A DNA stretch of 64,000 nucleotides from Agromyces intestinalis (GTDB taxonomy: Bacteria > Actinomycetota > Actinomycetes > Actinomycetales > Microbacteriaceae). The stretch is taken from assembly GCF_008365295.1 (NCBI RefSeq), contig NZ_CP043505.1:1488001-1552000 (forward strand), in the 5' to 3' direction. Every line of letters begins with the position of its first letter. Position 1 is the stretch's first letter. Of the stretch, positions 17,684 to 26,229 are shown one piece after another. A model generated the notes under the pieces. It was not told the origin of the DNA. It worked only from the letters and a program-made list of their open reading frames with translations, and did not search any database. The translations under genes were made by a program, and so were the position numbers.

Positions 17684-19174
17684 GTGACTCACGCCGCAAC
17701 CACCATCGCGGCGGGGAGTTCGCGGCAGACCCGACAGCTGAAGTGGTCAGAACTCTACGTGCAGCTGCTGGTCTCGACCGACCTCCTCGTCGTCATCGTC
17801 AGCGTCTGCCTGGCGCTCGTGATCGGCCGCGTCGCGGCGGTGCACGGAGGATTGCCCGAGATCCTCGGCCTCTCGCCGACGTTCGTCTCGTCGGCCGCGC
17901 TCGTGACGCTCTGGATGGCCGCGCTGTCGGCCAGCGGCAGCAGGTCGCGCCGCATCGTCGGCACCGGCGTCACCGAGTACCGGCGCATCATCCACGTCGG
18001 ATTCGTCGTCGTCGGCGTCGCCGGGCTCAGCGCGTACGTGCTCGGCATCGACGGCTTGCAGGGATTCCTCGCCGTACTGCTGCCGATCGGCACCGGCCTC
18101 CTGCTCGTCGACCGGTGGGTCTGGCGAAAGTGGCTCGCCGCGAAGCGGCGACAGGGACTCATGTCGCATCGCGCGCTGCTCGTCGGCTCCGAGGCATCCG
18201 TCGCGTCCGTGGCCCGCGACCTGGAACGCGCGCCGCAGGCCGGATTCCGCGTGGTGGGCGCGTGCACGCCGACCACGCGCGTGGCCGGCGTGATCCCCGG
18301 CACCGAGATCCCGATGTCGGGCAGCATCGACCGCCTCATCGAGGCGCTCGAGTCGGTCGACGCCGACACCGTCGTGATCACGAGCGCCGACGAGTTGCCG
18401 CCCGACCGCGTGCGGGCCCTGAGCTGGCAGCTCGAACCCGGACGCCAGCACCTGGTGCTCGCGCCGAGCCTCACCGACATCGGCGGCCCCCGACTGCACA
18501 CCCGACCGGTCGCAGGGCTCCCGCTCGTGCACGTCGAGACGCCGCGCTACGACGGCGGCAAGATCTACGCGAAGCGCATCCTCGACGCCGTGGGTGCCGC
18601 GGTGCTCGTGGCGCTGCTCGCGCCGGTGCTCGCCGTCATCGCCCTGGCGGTTCGGCTCAGCTCACCGGGCGGCGTGATCTTCGCGCAGGAGCGGATCGGC
18701 CTGCGCGGCGAGCCGTTCCGCATGTTCAAGTTCCGCTCGATGTACGTCGACGCCGAGCACCGGCTCGACGAGCTGGCCACCTCGACCACGGACGACGACC
18801 GCACCGCCGGCAACCGGGTGCTCTTCAAGATGCGCGACGACCCCAGGGTGACCCCGATCGGGCGCATCCTGCGGCGATACAGCCTCGACGAACTGCCGCA
18901 GCTGTTCAACGTGCTGCTCGGCTCGATGTCGCTCGTCGGTCCGCGGCCGTCGCTCGAACGCGAGGTCGCCAAGTACGCCCAGCACGTGCACCGGCGATTC
19001 CTCGTCAAGCCCGGGGTGACCGGGCTGTGGCAGGTGAGCGGGCGCTCGAACCTCGACTGGGACGAATCGGTGCGGCTCGACCTCTTCTACGTCGAGAACT
19101 GGACCATGACCGGAGACCTGATGATCCTCTGGCGCACGGCCAAGGCCGTGTTCGCCAGAGACGGCGCCTACTGA
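17684..19174 (+). CDS. Exopolysaccharide polyprenyl glycosylphosphotransferase (initiating enzyme)
   Basis: A 496-residue polytopic enzyme. It has four to five N-terminal helices, a Rossmann-like central segment (LVGSEASVASVARDLE), then the catalytic domain KRILDAVGAAVL with AQERIGLRGEPFRMFKFRSM, SLDELPQLFNVLLGSMSLVGPRP and KPGVTGLWQVSGRS. These are the diagnostic motifs of WbaP/CpsE/WcaJ-type sugar transferases. The enzyme moves a hexose-1-phosphate from a UDP-sugar to undecaprenyl phosphate, the first step in repeat-unit synthesis. The GTG start is set by AAGGGGGAG four bases upstream. It diverges from the minus-strand operon. Confidence 0.92.
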   Translation: MTHAATTIAAGSSRQTRQLKWSELYVQLLVSTDLLVVIVSVCLALVIGRVAAVHGGLPEILGLSPTFVSSAALVTLWMAALSASGSRSRRIVGTGVTEYRRIIHVGFVVVGVAGLSAYVLGIDGLQGFLAVLLPIGTGLLLVDRWVWRKWLAAKRRQGLMSHRALLVGSEASVASVARDLERAPQAGFRVVGACTPTTRVAGVIPGTEIPMSGSIDRLIEALESVDADTVVITSADELPPDRVRALSWQLEPGRQHLVLAPSLTDIGGPRLHTRPVAGLPLVHVETPRYDGGKIYAKRILDAVGAAVLVALLAPVLAVIALAVRLSSPGGVIFAQERIGLRGEPFRMFKFRSMYVDAEHRLDELATSTTDDDRTAGNRVLFKMRDDPRVTPIGRILRRYSLDELPQLFNVLLGSMSLVGPRPSLEREVAKYAQHVHRRFLVKPGVTGLWQVSGRSNLDWDESVRLDLFYVENWTMTGDLMILWRTAKAVFARDGAY

Positions 19175-19185
19175 CGGAGCATCCG

Positions 19186-20247
19186 ATGCGGTCGAACCCT
19201 ACGCCGGCCTCGCGACTCGCCTGGGCCGACCTCGCCCGGGGCGGGGCGATGATCCTCGTCGTGTTCGCGCACGCGGTGCAACTGCTCGACGCATACGGAT
19301 GGACGCTCGGATGGCTCGACCCCGCGAACACGTACCTGACCGCGATCCGGATGCCCCTGTTCTTCCTCATCTCGGGCGTGTTCGCCGCGCGCGCGGTGCG
19401 GCGCAGCTGGCCCGGGCTGTTCTCGTCGCGGCTCGCGCTGCTCGCCTACGTCTACCTGCTCTGGATGCTGGTGCGCGCGATCTGGTTCAGCGTCGTGCCA
19501 TGGCCGCTCGACGACGTGCCGCCGTGGCTCGCCCTCGCGGTCGCGCCCGTGTGGCCGACGAACGGGCTGTGGTTCCTGTACGCGCTGATCCTGTACCTCG
19601 TGCTCGCGAAGCTCACCCTGCGCTGGCCGCGGTGGATGGTCATCGCGTTGTTCGCCGCACTCTCGGTCGCCGCCGCATACGGTGTCGTGGCGTGGCTCGC
19701 CGGCGGCGCGAGCGCCTGGACGTGGACCTGGAACTCGATCGCGATGTACGGACTGTTCTTCATGCTCGGCGTGCACGGCAGCCGGATGTGGCGCGACCTC
19801 GCCGCGCGCACCCGCGTGTGGTGGGCGGTGCCGGCGGCGGTGGCGATCCCGCTGGGCGTGATCGGATTCACGCTGCTGCCCGCACCCCTGCTCGGCGTCG
19901 GCCGGATCGCGCTGTCGGTCGCCTCGGTCGCCGCCTGCGTCGTCATCGCCGCCGCCGTGGCGCGCTGGGAACCCTTCGCACGAACGTTCGTATACATTGG
20001 CGGGCGCACCCTGCCGATCTATGTCGTGCACGCCATGCTGCTCGCGGCGCTCGTGCCGCTGGCTCCCGCCGACGCGGTGATCTCGTGGGTCGCGGTGCTC
20101 GTGCTGGTGGGGCTCGGCGTCGTGATCCCGCTCGGGTTGTACCGCTGGCTCGGCCCGATCGGCGGCGTGTTCAACCTGCCGCACCCCCTCGCACGCAGCC
20201 TCGTCCGCTGGCGCGCACGTCGCGAGCCCGAGCCCGAGTCGGCGTGA
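19186..20247 (+). CDS. Acyltransferase-3 family membrane protein
   Basis: A 353-residue protein with about ten membrane segments. The N-terminus (WADLARGGAMILVVFAHAVQ) carries the catalytic His of the family; RMPLFFLISGVFAARA and RTLPIYVVHAMLL are also conserved. It should O-acylate a sugar of the exopolysaccharide using a cytoplasmic acyl donor. It begins 11 bases after the glycosylphosphotransferase stop, so the two are probably co-transcribed. The truncated protein at the window start is a paralogue, giving at least two acylation enzymes in the locus. Confidence 0.87.
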   Translation: MRSNPTPASRLAWADLARGGAMILVVFAHAVQLLDAYGWTLGWLDPANTYLTAIRMPLFFLISGVFAARAVRRSWPGLFSSRLALLAYVYLLWMLVRAIWFSVVPWPLDDVPPWLALAVAPVWPTNGLWFLYALILYLVLAKLTLRWPRWMVIALFAALSVAAAYGVVAWLAGGASAWTWTWNSIAMYGLFFMLGVHGSRMWRDLAARTRVWWAVPAAVAIPLGVIGFTLLPAPLLGVGRIALSVASVAACVVIAAAVARWEPFARTFVYIGGRTLPIYVVHAMLLAALVPLAPADAVISWVAVLVLVGLGVVIPLGLYRWLGPIGGVFNLPHPLARSLVRWRARREPEPESA

Positions 20248-20277
20248 CGCCGGAACCGCGATGAATCCACAGAAACA

Positions 20278-20305
20278 CGAATGGCCCGCTTTCGCAGGCC
20301 ATTCG
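20278..20305. terminator. Hairpin between acyltransferase and tRNA
   Basis: CGAATGGCC pairs with GGCCATTCG around a 10-base loop, followed on the plus strand by TTTA and preceded by AAAC. It can end both the plus-strand exopolysaccharide unit and the minus-strand tRNA transcript. Confidence 0.7.
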
Positions 20306-20325
20306 TTTACTGTCTCAACACAGTG

Positions 20326-20398
20326 CGCGCCCGGAGGGACTCGAACCCCCAACCTTCTGATCCGTAGTCAGATGCTCTATCCATTGAGCTACGGGCGC
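20326..20398 (-). tRNA. tRNA-Arg (anticodon ACG)
   Basis: A 73-base cloverleaf on the minus strand. The acceptor arm GCGCCCG pairs with CGGGCGC, with discriminator G; the D arm is AGCTCAATGGATAGAGCA. The anticodon stem TCTGA/TCAGA holds loop CTACGGA with anticodon ACG (read as ICG), decoding CGU, CGC and CGA. The T arm contains GGTTCGAGTCC. CCA is not encoded. A -10 box lies 45 bases upstream. Confidence 0.97.
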
Positions 20399-20442
20399 AT
20401 GGGATGTGCCTGCCGCTTCAATCGCGATCAGGCAACCACGTG

Positions 20443-20448
20443 AGTCTA
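20443..20448 (-). promoter_or_regulatory. -10 box of tRNA-Arg
   Basis: On the minus strand TTAGACT ends 45 bases before the tRNA 5' end, matching the TANNNT consensus. No clear -35. No other function is seen between the tRNA and the hairpin at 20554. Confidence 0.5.
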
Positions 20449-20553
20449 ACCCACTCCAGCGGTGAACGCGAATCGGCGCCGACGCGCCGGCGAAGCATCC
20501 TGACGAGGCATCCGCTCGCCGTTCTGCCCGGCCGGATGCCCCGAACCGGTCGG

Positions 20554-20615
20554 AAAACAGGATGAGCCGGGTCATGCCGTCTGTGGAAGACGGATGACCC
20601 GGCTCATCCTGTTTT
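20554..20615 (-). terminator. Very long hairpin terminator of the sugar-transport operon
   Basis: A 22-base perfect outer stem (AAAACAGG...CCTGTTTT) continues, after a single bulged G, into a CCGTCT/AGACGG inner stem with a short GTGGA loop. Transcripts from the permease gene would end in UUUU. At 28 paired positions it is far longer than other terminators in the window. It also works in the opposite direction. Confidence 0.85.
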
Positions 20616-20669
20616 CGCAGCGCACACGCCGCCGCCGAACGCGCCAGGAACCGCACCCGGCGCGGCACC

Positions 20670-21662
20670 CTACCCCTTGACCGCCCCGCCGAGCCCGGCC
20701 GAGCGCAGGAACACCCCCTGGAACACCAGGAACAGCGCGATCGGGATGATCGTCGCGATCGCCAGCGCGGCCAGGAACACGTCGAGCTCGGTCTGCGACT
20801 GCACCGCCGGCAGCCGCACCGACAGCGGCTGCACGGCGGGGTTCGGCAGCACCAGCATCGGCCAGAGGTAGTCCTTCCAGGCGGCGATCACGGCGAACAC
20901 CGAGACGACGCCGAGGATCGGCTTCGACATCGGCAGCACCACCGACCAGAACAACCGGAACGGGCCCGCGCCATCCGTGCGCGCCGCCTCGAACACCTCG
21001 CGCGGCAGCCCGTCGAAGAACCGCTTCACGAGCAGGATGTTGAACGCGTTCGCCGCCATCGGCAGCCACACCGCCGCGTAGTTGTTCAGCAGCGAGAAAT
21101 CGCGGCCGAACAGCGGCGGGTTCACGATCGTGAGGTAGAGCGGCACGAGCAGCACCACCGACGGGATGAACAGCGTCGCGAGCACGAGGCCGTTCAGCAC
21201 CTTCGCGTACGCGGGCCGCAGCACCGAGAGCGCATAGCCGGCCGTCGTCGCGACGAGCAGCTGGAAGAACCAGGCGCCGGCCGCGATCACGAGCGTGTTG
21301 AAGAAGTACTGGTCGATGTGGATGTCGTTCCACGCGGTCTCGAGGTTCGCCCAGTCGATGCCGTTCGGCCAGAGCGCGAATGGCTGACGCAGCGTGTCCT
21401 GCGTGGGGGTGACCGCGGCCTTCGCAAGCCACAGGATCGGCCCGAGGCCGGCGACCACGAGCCCGACGAGCAGGAACACGTGCACCACCGACATACCGAC
21501 CCGGGTCGAGCCCTTGCGGCGGTCGAACTCCGAGACGATGCCGCGGTCGCCGACCGAGTCGGGGTCGACGCGCTTGGGGCGGCGGCGGGGCCGCAGCGCA
21601 GCCAGCGAGCGCCGCGAGCCCTCCTTGCGGGCGAGCTCCGACGTGGAGGTGGTGGTCGTCAT
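20670..21662 (-). CDS. Carbohydrate ABC transporter permease, MalG type
   Basis: A 330-residue inner-membrane protein with a long basic N-terminus and six predicted helices. The EAA loop reads EAARTDGAGPFRLFWSVVLP, the site that docks the ATPase. It belongs with the MalF-type permease just upstream, with which it overlaps by 4 bases (ATGA). The operon carries a GH13 glucosidase, so an alpha-glucoside substrate is likely. No ATPase gene is present, which is usual in actinobacteria that use a shared MsiK-type ATPase. Confidence 0.92.
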   Translation of the reverse strand: MTTTTSTSELARKEGSRRSLAALRPRRRPKRVDPDSVGDRGIVSEFDRRKGSTRVGMSVVHVFLLVGLVVAGLGPILWLAKAAVTPTQDTLRQPFALWPNGIDWANLETAWNDIHIDQYFFNTLVIAAGAWFFQLLVATTAGYALSVLRPAYAKVLNGLVLATLFIPSVVLLVPLYLTIVNPPLFGRDFSLLNNYAAVWLPMAANAFNILLVKRFFDGLPREVFEAARTDGAGPFRLFWSVVLPMSKPILGVVSVFAVIAAWKDYLWPMLVLPNPAVQPLSVRLPAVQSQTELDVFLAALAIATIIPIALFLVFQGVFLRSAGLGGAVKG

Positions 21663-22633
21663 GAGGTGCTCCAGCGGTCGGTCAGCTTGAAGTACAGCCA
21701 GCTCAGCAGGGCCAGCACGATGGCGAGCATCACCGACAGCGCGGTCGCCTCGCCGTAATTGCCACCCAGCGAGTTCTGGAACGCGTAGCGGTAGATGAGC
21801 AGCAGCACGGTGACGGTCGCGTTATTCGGCCCGCCGCCCGTGAACAGGAACGGCTCGAGGAACACCTGCGCGGTCGCGATGACCTGCAGGATGAGCATGA
21901 TGAAGAGGATGCCCCGCAGCTGCGGCAGCGTGACGTGCCAGATCTTCTGCCAGATCGTGGCGCCGTCGACCTCGGCGGCGTCGTAGAGCTCGGGCGGCAC
22001 GGCGAGCAGTGCGGCCAGGTAGATGATGATCGATCCGCCGGCAGCGGCCCAGGTCGCCTCGAGCACGAGCGAGGGCATCGCGGTGTCGGGGCTCTGCAGC
22101 CACGGCTGCGGCGGGATGCCGACCCAGCCGAGCACCGTGTTGAACACGCCGGTGGGGCTGGCGTCGTAGAAGACCTTCCACAGCAGCACCGCGACGACGG
22201 GCGGCACCACGACGGGCAGGTACGCGAGCGCCGAGTACAGGCCCTTGCCGCGCTTGACCTCGCTCATCAGCACGGCCATGAAGATCGGCAGCGGGAACCC
22301 GAACAGCAGAGCGAGCACCGCGAAGTACAGGGTGTTGAGCACCGCGCGACCGAGCAGCGGGTCCTCGAGCACGTTGATGAAGTTGTCGAGCCCGACGAAC
22401 TCGCTGGTGATGAGGTTCGTCTTCTGGAAGCTCATGATCACCGACTGCACGATCGGCGACCAGCTGAAGATGCCGAACACGACGAGCATCGGCAGCACGA
22501 ACACCAGGTTCGCGAGTCCCCCGCCCTGCACCCAGGTGCGCGGGTTGCGGCTGCGCCTCGGCTTCGAGGGCGGCGGCGGGGCGGCGGGGCCGGCGGCCGG
22601 CTCGGCCGCCGGAGGCGTTTCGGTGAGGGTCAT
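21659..22633 (-). CDS. Carbohydrate ABC transporter permease, MalF type
   Basis: A 324-residue permease. A Pro/Ala-rich cytoplasmic start is followed by six helices and the EAA loop YDAAEVDGATIWQKIWHVTLPQL. It pairs with the MalG-type protein to form the membrane channel of a maltooligosaccharide-type importer. GAAGGA precedes the ATG. A strong hairpin separates it from the binding-protein gene upstream. Confidence 0.92.
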   Translation of the reverse strand: MTLTETPPAAEPAAGPAAPPPPSKPRRSRNPRTWVQGGGLANLVFVLPMLVVFGIFSWSPIVQSVIMSFQKTNLITSEFVGLDNFINVLEDPLLGRAVLNTLYFAVLALLFGFPLPIFMAVLMSEVKRGKGLYSALAYLPVVVPPVVAVLLWKVFYDASPTGVFNTVLGWVGIPPQPWLQSPDTAMPSLVLEATWAAAGGSIIIYLAALLAVPPELYDAAEVDGATIWQKIWHVTLPQLRGILFIMLILQVIATAQVFLEPFLFTGGGPNNATVTVLLLIYRYAFQNSLGGNYGEATALSVMLAIVLALLSWLYFKLTDRWSTS

Positions 22634-22656
22634 GTCGGGTTCCTTCGCGGTCGGGC

Positions 22657-22697
22657 GGATGTCGCGGGCCTGCGTTCGAGGCCGGCCCGCGACATCC
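22657..22697 (-). promoter_or_regulatory. Intercistronic hairpin between binding-protein and permease genes
   Basis: A 14-base perfect stem (GGATGTCGCGGGCC with its complement) encloses a 13-base loop, just after the binding-protein stop and before the MalF-type start. Such hairpins between malE and malF homologues usually favour binding-protein mRNA over permease mRNA. This role is inferred. Confidence 0.65.
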
Positions 22698-22708
22698 GTC
22701 TCACTGCG

Positions 22709-24076
22709 CTAGTTGTCGAGCAGCGCCTGCGCCTCGTCGTTGACCTGCGTGAGCAGGGCGTCGATGTCGGCGTTCTGGTCGGTGAGCACAGCCTGCACCA
22801 CCGGGTCGAGCAGGGCGTAGATCTCCTGGGTCTTGCCCTTCGGCTCACCCACGGGGGTCTGATCCCAGATGCCCTCGATGAACGGCGCCATCTGGTCGCG
22901 AGGCACGTTGATGTAGTCCTCGATCCAGATGAGCGACTGCTCGTACTGCTCACGGCTGACGACCGGCAGCAGCGGGGTGCCGACCGCCTGGTCGCTCGCG
23001 GCGAGCGTCTGGGCGTCAAGCACGGCGGCATCCTCGTTCAGGAGCTTCTGCATGTAGTACCAGTCGATCCACTTGACGCCCGCGGCCTTGGTCGCGTCGT
23101 CGAGCGTCGGGCTCAGAACGGCGATGTCGCCGCCGCCGAGCGTGCCCGGGTCGTCGCCCTCGAGCGGCACGACGGTGAGGCCGTACTGCTCGGAGGGCAT
23201 GCCGAAGTCGCGCACGAGGGCGGTGTAGACGTCGGAGCCCGAGGTGTACATGCCGATGTTGCCCGCCGCGAACTCCTGGTTGATGGTGCCCCAGTCCAGG
23301 TCGAACTTCGCCCCGAACGAGTTGTCCTCCCAGCGCAGGTCGTGCAGGAACTGCAGCGCCGCCTTCGTGGCGTCGTTGTCGATCGTCGACGTGTAGGTGC
23401 CGTCGCCGTTCGCCTCCTGGATCCGGCCGCCGCGCGCGGCGGTCGCCGCGGTGAGCTGCCAGCCGCCCGTGTTGTTCATCGCCATCTGGGCGTACCCGGC
23501 CTTGCCGGTCTTCTCGGCGATGGTCTTCGCCGCCGCGCGCACCTCGTCCCACGTGGTGGGCGGGCTGTCGGGGTCGAGCCCGGCCTCGGTGAAGAGGTCG
23601 CGGTTGTAGTGCAGACCCATGGCGTAGGCCTGCCGCGGGAACCCGAAGATGTGGCCGTTCGAGTCGGTGACCTCCTCGATGATGATCGGGTTGAACGAGT
23701 CGGCGTAGCCCAGCTCGGTGATCTCGTCGGTCACGTCCATGAGCTGGCCGTTCTCGAGCAGGGTCTTCGAGTCGGTGAACGGCACGGTGAACACGTCGGG
23801 CAGGCTGCCGCCGGCGAGCTGCACGGCGAACGTCGGGCCCTCCCACTCGTACTCGACGCCGACGATGTCGATGTCGGGGTTGGCCTCTTCGAACTGCTTC
23901 TCCTGTTCGGCGAAGGCCTCGTATGCGGCGGCGTCGGCCCCGGGCGGGAACGTCGCGACGCGCAGCTCGGTCTTCCCGCTCGACGCGTCGTCGCCGCCCT
24001 GGCTGCACGCGGCGAGCGTGCCCGCCATCACGAGCGCGGTGAGCCCCGCGATCGCGACCTTGCGTGGTGACTTCAT
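22709..24076 (-). CDS. Sugar ABC transporter substrate-binding lipoprotein
   Basis: A 455-residue family 1 extracellular solute-binding protein. The signal peptide ends in the lipobox LAAC (about residue 24), so it is anchored to the outer face of the membrane. The mature part starts KTELRVATFPPG and contains typical cluster-1 features (GYEWEGPTFAVQLAGGSLPDVF, NRDLFTEAGLDPDSPPTTWDEV). It delivers sugar to the two downstream permeases. GAAAGGA precedes the ATG. A maltodextrin-like ligand is inferred from the adjoining GH13 enzyme. Confidence 0.9.
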   Translation of the reverse strand: MKSPRKVAIAGLTALVMAGTLAACSQGGDDASSGKTELRVATFPPGADAAAYEAFAEQEKQFEEANPDIDIVGVEYEWEGPTFAVQLAGGSLPDVFTVPFTDSKTLLENGQLMDVTDEITELGYADSFNPIIIEEVTDSNGHIFGFPRQAYAMGLHYNRDLFTEAGLDPDSPPTTWDEVRAAAKTIAEKTGKAGYAQMAMNNTGGWQLTAATAARGGRIQEANGDGTYTSTIDNDATKAALQFLHDLRWEDNSFGAKFDLDWGTINQEFAAGNIGMYTSGSDVYTALVRDFGMPSEQYGLTVVPLEGDDPGTLGGGDIAVLSPTLDDATKAAGVKWIDWYYMQKLLNEDAAVLDAQTLAASDQAVGTPLLPVVSREQYEQSLIWIEDYINVPRDQMAPFIEGIWDQTPVGEPKGKTQEIYALLDPVVQAVLTDQNADIDALLTQVNDEAQALLDN

Positions 24077-24148
24077 TGTCCAGTCCTTTCGGTGCTGTGT
24101 TGAGGTGGTGTTGCGGGGTGCAGCCGCGGCGATCCGCGGCCTCGCCGG

Positions 24149-25834
24149 TCAGCTCCGGGTTCGGAGCCAGACCGTCGAGTCGGTGGGCAGCAGGCCGCCG
24201 GCGAGCGGCGTGCTGGAGAGCAGGATGCTCTCGTGGTCGGGCAGGTCGATCGGCTCGGCACCGAGGTTCGTGATCGAGACGACGTCGTCGCCACGGCGGA
24301 ACGCGAGCACGTCGGGCGCGGTGTCGAGCCACACGAGGGCGCCGTCGCCGAGCGCGGCCTCGCGCTTGCGGATGCGCAGGGCCTGGCGGTAGAGCCACAG
24401 CATCGAGGACGGGTCGGCCTCCTGCGCCTGCACGCTGAGCGCGGCCCAGGCGTCGGGTTGGGGCAGCCAGGGCTGCGCGGATGCTTCGCCTTCGGGCGTG
24501 CGGTCGGGGCTGAACCCGAACGGCGCCGACGACCCGCGCCAGGGCAGCGGCACGCGGCATCCGTCGCGTCCGGGGTCGACCCCGCCCGAACGGAAGTGCA
24601 TCGGGTCTTCGAGCACGTCGCGCGGCAGCTCGACCTCGGGCAGGCCGAGCTCGTCGCCCTGGTAGAGGTACAGCGAACCGGGCAGGGCCGCCGTGAGCAG
24701 GGCGGCGGCGCGCGCCCGGCGCGAGCCGAGCTCGAGGTCGGTCGGCGTGTCGAACCGCTTCTTCGCGAACGCGAACGAGGAGTCCTCGCGGCCGTACCGG
24801 GTGACGGCCCGGGTCACGTCGTGGTTCGAGAGCACCCAGGTGCTGGGGGCGCCGACCGGTGCGTGCGCGGCGAGCATCAGGTCGATCGAGGCGCGCAGCT
24901 CCGAGGCGTCCCACGCTCGCGACATGAAGTCGAAGTTGAACGCGGTGTGCATCTCGTCGGGCCGGAGGTACGCGGCGAAACGCTCTGCGTCGGGCAGCCA
25001 GACCTCGCCGACGAGCACGCGGGTGCCGTCGTACTCGTCGGCGATGCGCCGCCAGGCGCGGTAGACCTCGTGCACCTCGTCGCGGTCGATGTGCGGGTGC
25101 TCGCCCGGGCCGGCCTGTTCGGGGTAGTCGGGCAGGTCGGGGTGCTTCATGACCTGTGCGGCCGAGTCGATGCGCACGCCCGCGACGCCGCGGTCGAACC
25201 AGAACCGCAGGATGTCCTCGTGCTCGCGGCGCACGTCGGGGTGGTTCCAGTTCAGGTCGGGCTGTTCGGGGGTGAACAGGTGCAGGTACCAGTCGCCGGG
25301 CGTGCCGTCGGGGTTGGTGGTGCGGGTCCACGGCACGCCCTTGAACTCGGAGACCCACTCGTTCGGGGGCTCCTCGCCGTGCTCGCCCCGGCCGGGCCGG
25401 AACCAGAAGCGCTCGCGCTCGGGGCTGCCGGGGCCGGCTTCGAGAGCGGCCTGGAACCACGGGTGCTGGTCGCTGATGTGGTTGGGCACCACGTCGATGA
25501 TGGTGCGGATGCCGAGCTCGAGCGCCTCGGCGATGAGCTGCTCGGCGTCTTCGAGGGTGCCGAAGGCGGGGTGGATGTCACGGTAGTCGGCGACGTCGTA
25601 GCCCCCGTCGGCGAGCGGCGAGGGGTACCACGGGTTGAACCAGAGCGCGTCGACGCCGAGCTCCTTGAGATAGCCGAGCCGGCTGCGCACGCCGCGCAGG
25701 TCGCCCGTGCCGTCGCCGTCGGAGTCCGCGAAGCTGCGCACGTACACCTGGTAGATCACGGCGCTGCGCCACCACAGCGGGTCCTCGGTGAGGGCCGGGG
25801 GAACCGGTCGGGCACCGGTGAGTGGCATGGTCAC
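24149..25834 (-). CDS. GH13 alpha-glucosidase (oligo-1,6-glucosidase/maltase type)
   Basis: A 561-residue cytoplasmic enzyme with no signal peptide. All four GH13 regions are visible: DVVPNH (114-119), GVRIDSA with nucleophile Asp223, GEVW with acid/base Glu277, and SNHDV with Asp339. The start AVIYQVYVRSFADSDGDG is typical of the alpha-glucosidase/oligo-1,6-glucosidase subfamily. It releases glucose from short alpha-glucosides brought in by the co-transcribed importer. The GTG start has GAGGAG nine bases upstream; an ATG two codons later is an alternative. It is the first gene after the regulator. Confidence 0.92.
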   Translation of the reverse strand: MTMPLTGARPVPPALTEDPLWWRSAVIYQVYVRSFADSDGDGTGDLRGVRSRLGYLKELGVDALWFNPWYPSPLADGGYDVADYRDIHPAFGTLEDAEQLIAEALELGIRTIIDVVPNHISDQHPWFQAALEAGPGSPERERFWFRPGRGEHGEEPPNEWVSEFKGVPWTRTTNPDGTPGDWYLHLFTPEQPDLNWNHPDVRREHEDILRFWFDRGVAGVRIDSAAQVMKHPDLPDYPEQAGPGEHPHIDRDEVHEVYRAWRRIADEYDGTRVLVGEVWLPDAERFAAYLRPDEMHTAFNFDFMSRAWDASELRASIDLMLAAHAPVGAPSTWVLSNHDVTRAVTRYGREDSSFAFAKKRFDTPTDLELGSRRARAAALLTAALPGSLYLYQGDELGLPEVELPRDVLEDPMHFRSGGVDPGRDGCRVPLPWRGSSAPFGFSPDRTPEGEASAQPWLPQPDAWAALSVQAQEADPSSMLWLYRQALRIRKREAALGDGALVWLDTAPDVLAFRRGDDVVSITNLGAEPIDLPDHESILLSSTPLAGGLLPTDSTVWLRTRS

Positions 25835-25965
25835 GCTGGGTTGCTCCTCGTGTCGGATGGCGTTCGCGCGACACCGATCGGAGGACGACGGCGTCGATGT
25901 CCGTCAACGTAATGAGAGCAACAGAATGATGCAACTATTCAACAATCAGGCATCAGTTTGCGACG

Positions 25966-26007
25966 ACTTGCGTGAACTTGCGGATGTCACTTGCAGATTC
26001 CGCGCAA
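25966..26007. promoter_or_regulatory. Repeated ACTTGC/CTTGCAG motifs, likely LacI-family operators
   Basis: ACTTGC occurs at 25966, 25976 and 25989, the last as CTTGCAG, and an inverted partner GCAAG ends near 26007. CTTGCAG repeats are known in Streptomyces alpha-amylase and maltose promoters controlled by the LacI-type regulator Reg1/MalR (recalled family knowledge). The neighbouring LacI gene is the obvious candidate to bind here. Confidence 0.55.
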
Positions 26008-26030
26008 GCCACCCCTCCCACCTCCCACCT

Positions 26031-26070
26031 CCCTGCCCCTGCCCCTGCCCCTGCCCCTGCCCCTGCCTGC
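26031..26070. repeat. CCCCTG hexanucleotide tandem repeat
   Basis: About six consecutive copies of the 6-base unit CCCCTG, ending in CCTGCC. It lies between the operator-like repeats and the regulator gene. Copy number could change by slippage. Confidence 0.9.
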
Positions 26071-26073
26071 CAC

Positions 26074-26139
26074 GGAACACGTTGGAGGATTGGGAACACT
26101 TCTGTCGGGGAACGTCCTCCCTAGCCTCGAATGTGTTCC
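26074..26139. repeat. Nested inverted repeat downstream of the LacI gene
   Basis: GGAACAC (26074) pairs with GTGTTCC (26133), and inside it GGAGGA (26084) pairs with TCCTCC (26115). It could act as a weak terminator for the regulator or as an operator. Partial GGAACAC copies occur in the loop. Confidence 0.5.
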
Positions 26140-26229
26140 CGTGGCGAGGCGAGAAGGTGGGGGCGGCGGCTGAGCCTGGGGCGGAGGAGGGCGCGTGGCG
26201 GAGGAAGCGGTGTGGCGGAGGGAAGGGCG

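Larger units (their letters stand above)
25835..26229 (-). promoter_or_regulatory. Control region of the GH13-importer operon
   Basis: A 395-base non-coding stretch between the regulator stop and the GH13 start. The promoter-proximal part (25900-25960) is markedly AT-richer than its surroundings. Beyond it are ACTTGC repeats, a hexanucleotide tandem repeat and nested inverted repeats, listed separately. No coding sequence with normal codon bias is seen. Confidence 0.7.

Noticed and set aside
20261..20443. Plus-strand 60-codon frame reading GGTRTPNLLIRSQMLYPLSYG
   Set aside because: It is the antisense reading of tRNA-Arg, a well-known false protein.
20248..20669. tRNA flank as an integrative element attachment site
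   Set aside because: No integrase, no direct repeat of the tRNA end and no phage genes were found nearby.
21935..24070. 711-codon plus-strand frame across the binding protein and permease
   Set aside because: Antisense, biased composition, no ribosome-binding site or domain.
26031..26070. Tandem repeat as a CRISPR array
   Set aside because: Six-base units with no spacers and no cas genes in the window.
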